Assembly: GCF_900106785.1 (NCBI RefSeq) | Contig: NZ_LT629844.1 | Span: forward strand, 1-64,000 | Source of the DNA: Prevotellamassilia timonensis | Lineage (GTDB): Bacteria > Bacteroidota > Bacteroidia > Bacteroidales > Bacteroidaceae | Reading direction: 5' to 3' | DNA length: 64,000 nucleotides | Shown: positions 49,490 through 59,126 of the stretch, in pieces | How positions within the stretch are numbered: position 1 is the stretch's first letter | Layout of the letters: each line of letters begins with the position of its first letter | Position numbers and translations under genes: made by a program | The notes under the pieces: generated by a model | Database searches by the model: none | Seen by the model: only the letters and a program-made list of their open reading frames with translations | Told to the model about the DNA's origin: nothing

Positions 49490-50638
49490 TTACTTCTTGT
49501 TGTTGCTGTTCTTGGATTTGCCCGGTCTGACCAGAGAAGCGGCACCGCTGGCTACAGAGCCGACCACACTTCCTGCCATACCTCCTGCCATTGCTGTCAT
49601 GCCCATCACGGTACTGCCGGCTGCTGAACCTGCACCGGAGCTGACACCGCCCGGAATTAGCCAGGAAGCCACTTCGGGCACAAAGCGGATGATATAGGCA
49701 CCCACCAGCATCCCCATGGCATACATACAGTTGGAACCGATACCCTGCAGTCCCAGTGCGCCGATCTGTTCCCAGGAGTTTACCGAACCATGAAGCAGGT
49801 GGTTGTAAGCTATGAGGTCCTGCTGCAGGTTATAGAGCAGGATGAAGTCAATGTAGTAGATGCACATATAGGTGACAAAGCCCCACAGCGAGAGGGAAAG
49901 GAACTTCGACATCCACTGGCTCCAGGCCGAGTTCCAGGGCGGAGCCAGAGACAGGGCGAACATGATGGGACAGAAAATCATCATGATGGCCATGAAGATG
50001 CGCTGCGCCACCAGAATGCCGTAGTAGGACATCTGGAATATCAGTTCCCCCACAAAGCGTATGACATCGTTGATCCATTCGCTCATCTTGGTTTCAGCCG
50101 CCACCGCTGCCCGCTGCGCATAGTTGTTGATGGTGTTGCCCAGATTCTCCACGTTGTAGATGAGTTTGTCCCACCAGGCAGCATCCTGTCCGATGGCGGC
50201 TACCTGCTGGGCGGTGGAAATGGAGTCCTGTACCTGCCGCAGGCGGTCGAGGTATTCACTCTGTTTCTGTGCCACCTTCAGCTCGAAAGCGGCCACTTCC
50301 TTGTTCTTGGCTTTTGCCATGGCCTTGGTAGCGGTTTCCAGTCCTTTGCCGGGAACCTGCAGGGCCTGACAGATCCACGAGGAAGAAGAGATACAGATGG
50401 AAATGCCGATGATGCGCAGGAGTTTCATCACGTCCATGCCGCGCCGTCCGAGCATCATCATCCAGCATTCGTAGGAGCCTACACAGAGCGCCAGCAGCAA
50501 GCCGATGATGCGTGCCAGTCCGACGGCATCACCCAGCACCGCCACATTGGGAAAGGTTTCCATGGCGACCAGCAGCTTGTCCAGACTCTCGTCAATGGCA
50601 GGCAATCCGATGGTTAATGGTACTAACAGTAGATTCAT
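49490..50638 (-). CDS. traJ: Conjugative transposon protein TraJ
   Basis: 382 residues with about seven membrane helices and a Gly/Ala/Ser-rich C-terminal tail ending in a basic KSKNSNNKK. The segment IFMAIMMIFCPIMFALSLAPPWNSAWSQW (in parts) is the TraJ/VirB6-like conserved core. Forms the inner-membrane channel platform. Confidence 0.85.
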   Translation of the reverse strand: MNLLLVPLTIGLPAIDESLDKLLVAMETFPNVAVLGDAVGLARIIGLLLALCVGSYECWMMMLGRRGMDVMKLLRIIGISICISSSSWICQALQVPGKGLETATKAMAKAKNKEVAAFELKVAQKQSEYLDRLRQVQDSISTAQQVAAIGQDAAWWDKLIYNVENLGNTINNYAQRAAVAAETKMSEWINDVIRFVGELIFQMSYYGILVAQRIFMAIMMIFCPIMFALSLAPPWNSAWSQWMSKFLSLSLWGFVTYMCIYYIDFILLYNLQQDLIAYNHLLHGSVNSWEQIGALGLQGIGSNCMYAMGMLVGAYIIRFVPEVASWLIPGGVSSGAGSAAGSTVMGMTAMAGGMAGSVVGSVASGAASLVRPGKSKNSNNKK

Positions 50639-50668
50639 ATTTCATTCTATTTTTATTACATAATCCTT

Positions 50669-51346
50669 TTAATAGTGTGTGGAAGCCACTGCACAGAGGT
50701 TGGCGGTCCGTTTGACCAGTTCCTCCATCTTTTGCCGGGCTTCCTCGTAAGCCTTCTGCCGTTTGGCATTCTCCAGTCCGTAACCGACTCCCATCTTGTG
50801 GATGTAGGCGATGTCGGCACAGAGGATTTCATTCTGACGGCTCAGTTCGTCCACCTGGTACTGGAGCTTGCCCTTGCTTTTCTGCATGCAGTAGAGCAGT
50901 CCGTCGGTGATACAGTCCTGCATCCGGTTGAACTCGTCCTTGTAGGAAGGAAACATCAGATCCACGTTGCGGTCTGCCTCGCGGAGCAGTTCCTCCTGAT
51001 AGAGTTCCTCCATCTTCTGCCGCTCTTCCTCCACTTTCTTGATTTTCTGCCGCTGGGTCTCTTCCGCCATCACCCGGGTGGGCATGATGCGTTTCACGTT
51101 GGACTTGTGCTCCTTGAAGCGCACCCGGAAGCCGGATTGAAATCCTGCCCACTTCCAGTACATTTCCGCTCCCGAGTATTTCTTATGAAGGAAGAAATAG
51201 TACCAGTCCGGTGCGAAATTCCAGGGGCCGTTCTCCATGGAGCGCCACTGCCGCTGTTTCTCCTTATCATTGGCCTTTCGCTGGGCATGCAGACCGGAAG
51301 CCATCGTCATGCCCAGCAAGCAGAGTAATAAAATTCTATACCGCAT
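50669..51346 (-). CDS. DUF5045 transfer-operon protein
   Basis: 225 residues from MRYRILLLCLLGMTMASG, a signal peptide ending HAQ. ENGPWNFAPDWYYFFLHKKYSGAEMYWKW is the typical first block (given in parts elsewhere), followed by long helices. Family members sit between the TraI-like and traJ genes in Bacteroides ICEs; the function is unknown. Its start overlaps the upstream gene by 11 bases. Confidence 0.75.
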   Translation of the reverse strand: MRYRILLLCLLGMTMASGLHAQRKANDKEKQRQWRSMENGPWNFAPDWYYFFLHKKYSGAEMYWKWAGFQSGFRVRFKEHKSNVKRIMPTRVMAEETQRQKIKKVEEERQKMEELYQEELLREADRNVDLMFPSYKDEFNRMQDCITDGLLYCMQKSKGKLQYQVDELSRQNEILCADIAYIHKMGVGYGLENAKRQKAYEEARQKMEELVKRTANLCAVASTHY

Positions 51347-52034
51347 ATCCTTTGTTCCATTGATTGATGACACGATTTGCTATCTCGTCCTTCACGTTGG
51401 AGTTGAGTATTTCCCAGATGTAGTCGGGCTTCCAGCCGCAGTCGGTGATGAGAAAGCAGTAGAGGTTCGCATTGTCCACGATGTAGCGGGCCTTGTCGAT
51501 GGTGGCTTTGAGCGTCATCACCAGATTCAGCTTCTCGTCCATGGAAGCCTTCATCAGGTTGATGCCCGAGGCGGCCACGGAAGCATAGAGTTTGTAGCAG
51601 TGCTGCACTTCCCGGGCTATCGCCACGTTGGCATCGGCATAGTACCAGCCTACAAAGGGCTTCTTCTTGACATGCTTGAAAGTGTTGGAGGTAAAGTCCT
51701 TGTACTCCTTCACCAGCATGTAGAGCGAGTTGGCGGTAGAGGAAATGGCTCCGGCCAGTACCAGATAGGAATGGGCATTGCTCATCTTGGTGTTCAGCGT
51801 GGTCCGTACCTCGTTGAACTTGTTGGCACCTTTCGTCACCAGCGACTGTTCCCCGAAGCTGGTGACCACTCTGCCCAGTGCCTGGTCCTCGTCCTTCTTG
51901 ATGCACTTGTGCAGGGCTATCAGCGCTTCAATGGTCGGCAGATCCTTGGGGATGACCACAGCAGTGGCCGTACCCGGCACCAGAAGGGACAATACCAGAC
52001 AGACTGCGCCCAATTTCTTTTTCCAGTGTTCCAT
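51336..52034 (-). CDS. TraI/TraH-position exported protein
   Basis: 232 residues with a signal peptide (KLGAVCLVLSLLVPGTATA). Helical; contains KKPFVGWYYADANVAIARE and a C-terminal tail DYIWEILNSNVKDEIANRVINQWNKG. Proteins of this kind follow traG in Bacteroides transfer operons and may be minor pilus or channel components. Overlaps the DUF5045 gene. Confidence 0.65.
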   Translation of the reverse strand: MEHWKKKLGAVCLVLSLLVPGTATAVVIPKDLPTIEALIALHKCIKKDEDQALGRVVTSFGEQSLVTKGANKFNEVRTTLNTKMSNAHSYLVLAGAISSTANSLYMLVKEYKDFTSNTFKHVKKKPFVGWYYADANVAIAREVQHCYKLYASVAASGINLMKASMDEKLNLVMTLKATIDKARYIVDNANLYCFLITDCGWKPDYIWEILNSNVKDEIANRVINQWNKGYAV

Positions 52035-52048
52035 AGCTTTTTCATCTT

Positions 52049-52786
52049 TTAGTTAGCAGCCACTAGTCCGTTCCAGTCCGATACCAGTCCGTCCACATGG
52101 TTTTTCATGGTGACCATGTTGGCCCATCCCTCGGGGTCGATAGCAAAGCAGAGGTCATTCAGCGTGGCATACTGTGCCATGAGCATCATGCCGTCCACCT
52201 TGTAGCGGATCTCATTCATGTGGGTGTAGATGGAGTTGGCCAGCGACATCCGTTCGTAGCGGTCGAGCATGTTGTAGCCGTCGCTCTTCTTCTCGGCAGT
52301 GCCTTCTCCCTTGAGCGGATTGGAAATCCTCGCATTGTTCACGATGTTTACGAAGTTGCCCACCAGCTGCTGTGTTTCCATCACCAGCCCTCCCAATTCC
52401 GTCAGGCAGTAGAGCTGGTTGGTGAACTTCGCCTTGCTGACCGTCTTTATCAGTTCCGGCACATTCCGGATGATGTCGAAGGCGCAGCTGCCGATTTCCT
52501 TGTAGTACAGGCTCTTCGTACCGAAGCCGGAGATGTTCTGCATCGACAGTTTGTAGAGTTCCTTCATCGTGGCCATGCTGACCGAATAGAGTTCCACCTT
52601 CTGCTGCTTGGCGGCGATGGTGTCCAGCCGGGCATTGTGCTGTTCCTCGATGAGTTTCTGGGCGGCAAGGTTGGACGATACGATTTTGATGCAGTTCTTG
52701 TCCACAACTACACGCCAACCTGCAAATGATTGAATAGATGCTGTAAGAAACAACATGACTAAAAAAGCAAATTTTAACTTGACCAT
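52049..52786 (-). CDS. Exported transfer-operon protein (DPEGWAN family)
   Basis: 245 residues with a signal peptide (KLKFAFLVMLFLTASIQSFA). Helical body, then LCFAIDPEGWANMVTMKNH and a short DWN tail. The paralogue is at 18398-19138. The start overlaps the traG end by 13 bases, so the two are coupled. Probably the TraI equivalent (VirB5-like position). Confidence 0.7.
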   Translation of the reverse strand: MVKLKFAFLVMLFLTASIQSFAGWRVVVDKNCIKIVSSNLAAQKLIEEQHNARLDTIAAKQQKVELYSVSMATMKELYKLSMQNISGFGTKSLYYKEIGSCAFDIIRNVPELIKTVSKAKFTNQLYCLTELGGLVMETQQLVGNFVNIVNNARISNPLKGEGTAEKKSDGYNMLDRYERMSLANSIYTHMNEIRYKVDGMMLMAQYATLNDLCFAIDPEGWANMVTMKNHVDGLVSDWNGLVAAN

Positions 52787-55614
52787 AATGACATGACTTT
52801 TTGATGTTGATTGACTTTTCTGGCAAATTCCAGATACTTATGGCCACCGTCCCGTTTGCGGTCCGCCTCGATATGCGTGATGGCTTCCTGCATGGTTCCG
52901 TAGTGGGCCAGATAGAGTTTGAGGGCTTCCTTTTCCGTGCGTTCGGTAGTGTAAGCCCAGTAGCATTCCGGTGCTTCTTCCACACCGTACACATCCGAGT
53001 TTTGTCCCCGGCATATCCACACCTCCTTGAAGTAGCTGCGTCCTTCCCGGTTGTTCAGGGCATTGATGGTAAATATCTGCTGCCGCTGAATGGGGGTCAG
53101 TCCCAGGATGGCGGCAATGTCCTCGTAGCGGTCCTTGAACTTGGTCTGGTCGAGCAGTATCTTCACATCGGAGTTGTTGATGATGGCTTCCTTCACAATG
53201 GGCGAATCTATCACATCGTTCAACTCCTGGGTAACGACACCTGCAATGCCGTGGAACTTTCTGACCGTTTTGTACAAATATTTTATATATTCTGCCATGG
53301 TGGGTGAAGCAATCGCCTTCCACGCTTCCTCGATGATGAGTGCCTTGCGTCCTTTCTTGATGCGCATCTTCTGCAGGAACACATCCATGATAATCAAGAC
53401 AACTATCGGGAAAAGCACGGGGTCATCCTTAATCTTGTCGATTTCGAAGACGATGAATTGCTCATCGAAGAGGTTCACGTCCAGGTCGGAGTTCAGGGTC
53501 ATCTCCAGTTCGCCTCCCCGGTAGAACTGCTTCAGGATAGCTGCGAAGTCGCGGATGTTGAACTGAATCTTCTCCTGTGCCACGATTTGCGGAATGCGTT
53601 CCAGGGCAAACTCATAGAAGGAATTGAAGGACAGTTCACGGACTTTCAGTCTGCGTTTCTGTTCCTCGATGTGGTCTATCTGCTTGTCTATCTTGATAAG
53701 CATGGAGTTGTTGTAGAGTTCCTTCTTGTAGTTCTCGATAATCTGCAGGGCACGTTCCTTTTCCCCTTTGCTGGCAGCTTCATCTTGGGCAAGGGCATAG
53801 AGCGAACGGCACTGACGGAGCAGTTTGAGTCGCCGGGCTTCTGCAGGAAGCATGAGTGCCTTGCTTTCCGCCTGCTTGTCCATTTCAGCATCCTGAATCT
53901 GGGCATCAATGTCCTCCATACTGTGGGAAAACTTGTCGTAGTCTTCTTCCATCTTGGAGGCAACCAACAGCTTTTGTCTCAACCCTTCACGTTCCTTTTT
54001 GGTGAACTTGGTGAAGGGATGGAAGTAGGCTTCGTAGTATTCCACGATGGTCTGGTTAATGAGCATGTCCTCAATCTTACTTGGAAAGTCGTTTCCTTTG
54101 AATATCAAGAATATCAAAGACTTCAAGAAATTCTTCTTTTCCCCGAAGTTCAAGTCATACTCTTCCTTTGTTACCTTGAAAGGATTCATGGAGATGGGCT
54201 TCTCCTTGGAATAGGATATGTAAGTGCCCTTGTAGTAACCGCAGATACCTTCATAGGAGTCGCCCGTATCAACCATAACCACATCCGTCTCTTGCTCCAG
54301 CAGCTGTCTGACCACGCTGTTCATGTGGAAGCTCTTACCACTGCCACTCGGTCCGATACAGAAGAAGTTGGCATTGTCCGTCATCTTCACCTTGCCCTCT
54401 TTCCCCGTGATGTCAATACATACCGGCAGCCCCTGGCGATCGGTATAATAGGTAGTCAGCGGGGTATCTTCCGAACCTTTCAAGTGTTCCTTGAAGAAGA
54501 AGCACAAAGCTGCATCAGATAAAGTAAGGAACAGGTCATAGTCCGGATTGAAGGCATAGCCGTTTCCCGGGAAACTATCTGTAAACAATTCCAACTGGTT
54601 GTAGGCGGTACGGGACGGCATGATGCCGCACTCATACAGTTTGGTTTCCAGATAGGAAGTGACCGGAGTGACCTTGTCTGCCGGGCAGCTCACCAGGATG
54701 TTGAAATTGCAATAGACCAGCTGCGTGCTGTCCACCGCCAGGCGGTCCAGCACTTCCTCGATGTCCTCCTTGGCAATCTTGTTGCTCGGGTCGGGCATGG
54801 AGCCGTGACGCTTGGCTTTGGCCTGGAGTTTTCTCAGCAGTTTCCGTTGGTTCGGTATCTGTACCACCTGGTTGAACACCACACAATCGGCATGGGGCAC
54901 ACTCGTCAGAAAAGAGAACAAATCCGTGGCGATGCCGTAGCCGTTGATGTTCATCTGTGTGTAGGGCTTCACCAGCGAAGGCAGGTTAATCTCGTCTATA
55001 TCCACCAGCGGATAAGAACGGACTACCCGGTCGCCAATTTTCAGATATTCGTCTGATGCCTTGAAGTTGGTCATGGAGAACGGGCCATGCCGGAACTGGA
55101 AGGCCATGAAGCGGTGGCAATACTCATCGACTTCCGTCTTACTGAGTTTCCGGTGCTTGATGTTCTTCTCCTTGAGGATGTCGCTCACCTTGGAAACCTT
55201 GGAATGGAAGTCCAGCCATTTCTTCGGGTCGTACTGCACGAACTGGCTGCGCTGCACCTCCTGCGTGAGGATAAGGTAGGTACGTATCTCCGTAAATTCT
55301 CTTCCCTCAAAGTAACGGAAGTAGCTTTTGGTCAGGAACTCCGCATCCTCCGGCACCTCATGGTGGTAGGACTGCTTGCAGAGCACGTCCTGTTTCTGCA
55401 GGGCATAACCCTCGCCGAGCGTCTGTACCACATTGGAGAGCACATCCTGAAAGAGCATGTACTGCTCCGCATCGGTACAGAGCTGCTGCACGGGATTGGT
55501 TATCTCGAAAATAACCGACGGTTCCCCCTTGGCTGAAAAAAGGACGACATTGCCGTCCGTTTCCTCCAGCTGCGCATAAAGGCCGTCAAATATTCTTTTC
55601 TTGGTACGTGCCAT
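52774..55614 (-). CDS. traG: Conjugation ATPase TraG (VirB4 family)
   Basis: 946 residues from MARTKKRIFDGL. An N-terminal VirB4-like domain (about 1-400), then Walker A GPSGSGKSFHMN near 420-428, Walker B-like DVVMVDTGDSYEGI just after, and a second acidic block ALIIEEAWKAIASP near 760. A long helical insertion (about 570-700) is typical of Bacteroidetes TraG. Powers assembly of the transfer apparatus. Confidence 0.9.
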   Translation of the reverse strand: MARTKKRIFDGLYAQLEETDGNVVLFSAKGEPSVIFEITNPVQQLCTDAEQYMLFQDVLSNVVQTLGEGYALQKQDVLCKQSYHHEVPEDAEFLTKSYFRYFEGREFTEIRTYLILTQEVQRSQFVQYDPKKWLDFHSKVSKVSDILKEKNIKHRKLSKTEVDEYCHRFMAFQFRHGPFSMTNFKASDEYLKIGDRVVRSYPLVDIDEINLPSLVKPYTQMNINGYGIATDLFSFLTSVPHADCVVFNQVVQIPNQRKLLRKLQAKAKRHGSMPDPSNKIAKEDIEEVLDRLAVDSTQLVYCNFNILVSCPADKVTPVTSYLETKLYECGIMPSRTAYNQLELFTDSFPGNGYAFNPDYDLFLTLSDAALCFFFKEHLKGSEDTPLTTYYTDRQGLPVCIDITGKEGKVKMTDNANFFCIGPSGSGKSFHMNSVVRQLLEQETDVVMVDTGDSYEGICGYYKGTYISYSKEKPISMNPFKVTKEEYDLNFGEKKNFLKSLIFLIFKGNDFPSKIEDMLINQTIVEYYEAYFHPFTKFTKKEREGLRQKLLVASKMEEDYDKFSHSMEDIDAQIQDAEMDKQAESKALMLPAEARRLKLLRQCRSLYALAQDEAASKGEKERALQIIENYKKELYNNSMLIKIDKQIDHIEEQKRRLKVRELSFNSFYEFALERIPQIVAQEKIQFNIRDFAAILKQFYRGGELEMTLNSDLDVNLFDEQFIVFEIDKIKDDPVLFPIVVLIIMDVFLQKMRIKKGRKALIIEEAWKAIASPTMAEYIKYLYKTVRKFHGIAGVVTQELNDVIDSPIVKEAIINNSDVKILLDQTKFKDRYEDIAAILGLTPIQRQQIFTINALNNREGRSYFKEVWICRGQNSDVYGVEEAPECYWAYTTERTEKEALKLYLAHYGTMQEAITHIEADRKRDGGHKYLEFARKVNQHQKVMSLWSS

Positions 55615-55630
55615 AATCATTCATTTTATT

Positions 55631-55921
55631 TTACGAGTTGCGTCTCAGATTCTTGTAAACATAGATACCTTTTGCCCGCCGTTTGTTATGGAGACCGCCA
55701 CGCTGCTTGACGTAAATGGTGACCAATCCGACCACTGCCATCACCAGCATGGCGATGAACCCTGCAAGCTTTCCCAAGGCGATGGAGAAACCGATAAAAC
55801 CCACGAACGACACACCGATGGCCGCTGCTGCCAAAGTCAGAAAACGACCGCGTATGCCCATGAACTCCAGCGGTTTCTGCAAGCCTTTGAAAACGGGATA
55901 ACCCTCTTGATTCATCGTCAT
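55631..55921 (-). CDS. traF: Conjugative transposon protein TraF (DUF4133)
   Basis: 96 residues, two membrane helices (FLTLAAAAIGVSFVGFIGF and GFIAMLVMAVVGLVTIYV), with the opening GYPVFKGLQKPLEFMGIRG diagnostic for DUF4133, a VirB3-like protein. It is 16 bases upstream of traG. Confidence 0.9.
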   Translation of the reverse strand: MTMNQEGYPVFKGLQKPLEFMGIRGRFLTLAAAAIGVSFVGFIGFSIALGKLAGFIAMLVMAVVGLVTIYVKQRGGLHNKRRAKGIYVYKNLRRNS

Positions 55922-55950
55922 AATTCCGGATAGTATATTGACAGATTGGA

Positions 55951-56349
55951 TTACTTAAAGAAGAGCGGAAGAGCCTCAGAAAGAGCGATAAATGCGATAC
56001 AGCCACCAATCGTCAGCATGATAGTTTTCTTGACATCCTGGTCACCGTTCTGCATCTTGAAGTAGACGTTAAACGCCCCTACAAGCACAATAACGGCCGC
56101 AATCGCTTTCATCAAATTTGACACCGGAGTCTGGTAGGAACTCACTTCCTGCGTGGCTTTGGTAAAACCTGCGGCCCCCTTGCTGCCTGCCATCGCTTCA
56201 CCGACCGATATCGTAAGGGCAAAGATGAACATGAGGCATTTCTGTGCCGCACTGCAGACCATGAGGCGGTTGACTGCTTTTTCAGAAAAACGCTGGATAG
56301 AGCGGAAGATGTTTGGGTTTCCGCATACAAGTTGATTGAATTGTTTCAT
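55951..56349 (-). CDS. traE: Conjugative transposon protein TraE (DUF4134)
   Basis: 132 residues. Two membrane helices after a longer than usual N-terminus; the core MKAIAAVIVLVGAFNVYFKMQNGDQDVKK matches DUF4134 (VirB2/pilin-like). A signal-peptide-like segment ends AMAGSKGAAG near residue 55. The extra N-terminal 40 residues could mean a later start (M31 or M40). Confidence 0.85.
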   Translation of the reverse strand: MKQFNQLVCGNPNIFRSIQRFSEKAVNRLMVCSAAQKCLMFIFALTISVGEAMAGSKGAAGFTKATQEVSSYQTPVSNLMKAIAAVIVLVGAFNVYFKMQNGDQDVKKTIMLTIGGCIAFIALSEALPLFFK

Positions 56350-56372
56350 TGTATATTTCTTTGATAATGGAT

Positions 56373-56444
56373 TTCATCGCCAAAGGAACAGAGGTCGCCA
56401 AAGAAACAGAGGTCATTCAAGTATCAGAGGTCGCTAAAGGAACG
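56373..56444. repeat. Four 18-base tandem repeats between traD and traE
   Basis: Units begin at 56373, 56391, 56409 and 56427, consensus GAGGTCGCCAAAGGAACA with a few changes each. The period is exactly 18. It lies in the 126-base gap; no convincing gene uses it, although one plus-strand frame would give V-A-K-x-T-E repeats. Confidence 0.85.
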
Positions 56445-56475
56445 GTGGACTTTCGTCCAAGTAGTATCTGGTGTA

Positions 56476-57129
56476 TTACCCGGCATATCGCATGCTTTCG
56501 CAGTGATAGATAATGGTACCCAGGTCACATTCACCGGTTTCGGCCAGCTGGTCGATGGCTTTGAAGATGTCATCTACCAGAATACCGTCTGTCAGGATGG
56601 GTTCCCGGTAGGTCGGTGAGAAGTTAGATCCGGCCGAAGTTCCAGCTTCCGATGGGGCTGTTTCGGCATCTGCATTGGAAGTATCTTCAATTTCATCTTC
56701 ATCAGTAGCTTCTGAAGAAGATATTTCTTCTTTATTATCAGGCTCAGCAAATTGAGTCTGTGATCCTGTTTCGGATGAAGGATTCTCAGTTGAAGATGTT
56801 TCTTCCGAAACGAGAACATCTTCACCACTTTTAGAAGCATTCTCATTCGGTTGTTCATCAGATGTTGTCTGCTGTTTATCCGTGTTGGAATCATTTTCAT
56901 TCCCTGCTTCTTCCTGCTTCTTTTCCTCTTCCTTCTTCTTATCGTCCCGGGTCACCTGCTGGGGCTGGAAGGAACGGGCTTCATCCGTGATGTCTATTTC
57001 CTCTTCGGATTGATTCTCCTGCGCTGCCGCCTCGGCTGCTTTCAGGTGCTGGATGTCCATGAATATCAGAAAGCCGTAGTAGCCTATCAAGACCACAAAG
57101 AGGATTAAGATTACTTGTCCGTAGGTCAT
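56476..57129 (-). CDS. TraD-position protein with disordered linker
   Basis: 217 residues. One N-terminal membrane helix (VILILFVVLIGYYGFLIFM), then about 130 residues of acidic Ser/Glu/Asp-rich low-complexity sequence, and a short conserved C-terminal part (EPILTDGILVDDIFKAIDQ, then CDLGTIIYHCESM). It matches the position and layout of TraD in Bacteroides transfer operons. Confidence 0.7.
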   Translation of the reverse strand: MTYGQVILILFVVLIGYYGFLIFMDIQHLKAAEAAAQENQSEEEIDITDEARSFQPQQVTRDDKKKEEEKKQEEAGNENDSNTDKQQTTSDEQPNENASKSGEDVLVSEETSSTENPSSETGSQTQFAEPDNKEEISSSEATDEDEIEDTSNADAETAPSEAGTSAGSNFSPTYREPILTDGILVDDIFKAIDQLAETGECDLGTIIYHCESMRYAG

Positions 57130-57137
57130 AGCTGTAG

Positions 57138-57734
57138 TTATAGGAGGTTTGACAATACAAGGGTTTCCTCTGACGGATAAGGCAGAAAACGGAAGCCCAG
57201 TTTGGCTCCTCTCAGTTCTGATTCCTGAATCCGGTGAAGGTCATCCGTATAATAAAGGATGCCGTATTCCTCTCCGGCAATGTAGCCTTTGGACTTGAGC
57301 CATGAACGGAGTCTTACCCGTGCCCGGTTGGACACAACCTTAATGCGGGTGATCGGACTCAGCCCGAATATAACCCTGCGTCTTTCCCTCCGCATCATGT
57401 CGGAATGGATTCGTGAAAGCACCTTAAAATCCTCCAACGCAGTACGCTTCAATCCCATTCTAACAGCAATGCGCCGGGCATATTCCCGTGAAATTCCCAA
57501 TTCCTTGCCTATCTCAGCATAAGACCGGTGAGCAAAATGATTGCGTACATATTCTGCATGCTCCATCCAACGGCTTTTGACCGCTTTCTTCAGCCCCAAG
57601 CTACGGGCCTTTTCCTTTACAGCACGTTCGCACATGCCCAAAATCTCTGCGGTTCTCGGGGTTGTTTCTATGGGATAGAGCTGGATAAGAACCGCAATCT
57701 TCTGCTCTGTCCAATTAGTTCTTTTCTTTCTCAT
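57138..57734 (-). CDS. HTH/SANT-like DNA-binding protein (TraC-position)
   Basis: 198 residues from MRKKRTNWTEQKIAVLIQLYP. Three helix-turn-helix-like repeats (TAEILGMCERAVKEKARSLG; SYAEIGKELGISREYARRIAVRMG), strongly basic. It may regulate the operon or bind oriT. It overlaps the DUF3408-like gene by 20 bases. Confidence 0.6.
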   Translation of the reverse strand: MRKKRTNWTEQKIAVLIQLYPIETTPRTAEILGMCERAVKEKARSLGLKKAVKSRWMEHAEYVRNHFAHRSYAEIGKELGISREYARRIAVRMGLKRTALEDFKVLSRIHSDMMRRERRRVIFGLSPITRIKVVSNRARVRLRSWLKSKGYIAGEEYGILYYTDDLHRIQESELRGAKLGFRFLPYPSEETLVLSNLL

Positions 57735-58173
57735 AATCTTTCTGATTGAAATTTGTAAACAATGATTTCTTTTCTCTGCGAAACGGCACAAGCTGTAGAA
57801 GGTAAATATCAAAGAATGTACGGACAATGGCATTGACCATATCCGAACGGCTGCGGTTATGGATGTTGCAGTCATCCAGCGAGTCTGCCAGATCCCGGTC
57901 TAGCCTGCATACCAGTCGTTCGCTTTTGACATTACTTTCATCGGAAATTTCCAAATTTTTCAGAAATCCTGTCCAATAATCTTCCACCTCCTTTGAGGGA
58001 GAAAGAAGGATAGGTTCTCCGTCAGTTTCCGTTTTCTTCTCACTTGTATCATTCGTCCGATCCTGGAGGCCGGATGATTTTTCCAACATTTCGGGCAACT
58101 CGTGCGTCAGGATAATGTCAGAATCATTGATGCCTTGTGTCAAGTCACCAATTTCCGGAATGTCTTTTTTCAT
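57715..58173 (-). CDS. DUF3408-like protein (TraB-position)
   Basis: 152 residues. Acidic, disordered first half, then a ribbon-helix-helix-like C-terminal half (SERLVCRLDRDLADSLDDCNIHNRSRSDMVNAIVRTFFD, in parts). That arrangement after a ParA-type TraA is the usual TraA-TraB pair. Confidence 0.65.
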   Translation of the reverse strand: MKKDIPEIGDLTQGINDSDIILTHELPEMLEKSSGLQDRTNDTSEKKTETDGEPILLSPSKEVEDYWTGFLKNLEISDESNVKSERLVCRLDRDLADSLDDCNIHNRSRSDMVNAIVRTFFDIYLLQLVPFRREKKSLFTNFNQKDYEKEKN

Positions 58174-58213
58174 GCGCTATGTTATTTGATGGTTACTGAT
58201 AAATTTAATCTCG

Positions 58214-59089
58214 TCATTCATATTCCGATTCTTCCTTATCGGTTGTATCAGCAGACAGACCTCCTGCTTCGCGTTCTTCTTCATTTCCATCTTCATCCAT
58301 GGCAATATGTGTAACACCTTCTTCCCGATTTTTTTTCTTGCCTATTTTCTGATTAAGATTATCCGTCAGTTGTATTCCGGTAAGCTTTACCTCCCTCACT
58401 GGAGTTACCTTGCCGAAAATGCTGAAATAGATCTTGTCGAAAACATTGCCAACATAACGAATCTGCATATCCAGTGCAGCCACTGTACTGAACCGCTCCA
58501 TATCAGCACGCTTCGGTATTTTCCCGGTTACATAACCGTAATTAGAAAACGTTTCCCGTGTATTGTCCCAAAGTATCAGTTCTGAGCGCTTTCCTACGCG
58601 GTTGTCATTGAGGTTGGGAATGATGAAGAGCTGTGCATTCATACGGTCTCCAACTACCTGACGAAGTCTGTCAAGAAAAAGCAGAAAACTGGCTGTGGAA
58701 GGAACGGTCACCAGATCATAGTGGAAAGGAACAACGATGATATCTGAATTGACAAACATGGGGACCAGACCTTCCGCTTTCAGACTTCCCGGTGAATCCA
58801 TAAGCACCACATCAATCTCCGGATCATTATGCAACTTTTCAATCAGGGAGGTCATGGCCGTCTTGTCATCCGGTTCATAAGCCCATACTTCGTAAGGCAC
58901 CTGTTCCTCTCCATATTTTTTAAGGTCTGTCTTACGGCACTTCATAATCGAGTGCTGAAAATCACAGTCGATTATTACCAGACGGACACCTTTCGTCACC
59001 AAGTAATTGGCAAAGGTCACACAAAGAGTAGTCTTTCCGACTCCTCCTTTCTGGTTGGCAAAGGTTACTATGACAGGGGACTGTATCAT
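58214..59089 (-). CDS. traA: TraA, ParA-family ATPase
   Basis: 291 residues. Walker A FANQKGGVGKTTLC near residues 10-21, IIDCDFQHS and LMDSPGSLK as the other MinD/ParA motifs. A low-complexity acidic tail ends the protein. First gene of the tra operon. It is distinct from the ParA at 12091 in sequence and partner. Confidence 0.85.
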   Translation of the reverse strand: MIQSPVIVTFANQKGGVGKTTLCVTFANYLVTKGVRLVIIDCDFQHSIMKCRKTDLKKYGEEQVPYEVWAYEPDDKTAMTSLIEKLHNDPEIDVVLMDSPGSLKAEGLVPMFVNSDIIVVPFHYDLVTVPSTASFLLFLDRLRQVVGDRMNAQLFIIPNLNDNRVGKRSELILWDNTRETFSNYGYVTGKIPKRADMERFSTVAALDMQIRYVGNVFDKIYFSIFGKVTPVREVKLTGIQLTDNLNQKIGKKKNREEGVTHIAMDEDGNEEEREAGGLSADTTDKEESEYE

Positions 59090-59118
59090 GTCGTTTTTAC
59101 TTGAATTAAATTTGCAAG

Positions 59119-59126
59119 CAAAAATA
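59119..59126 (-). promoter_or_regulatory. -7 box of the tra operon
   Basis: Minus-strand TATTTTTG, matching TAnnTTTG; start expected near 59113, a leader of about 24 bases before traA. The -33 region is T-rich but not consensus. The rest of the 325-base gap to 59415 shows nothing. Confidence 0.55.

Noticed and set aside
49790-50617. Plus-strand 275-residue open frame, and similar long frames opposite traG and the coupling protein gene
   Set aside because: They are shadows of high-confidence tra genes, without promoters or family character.
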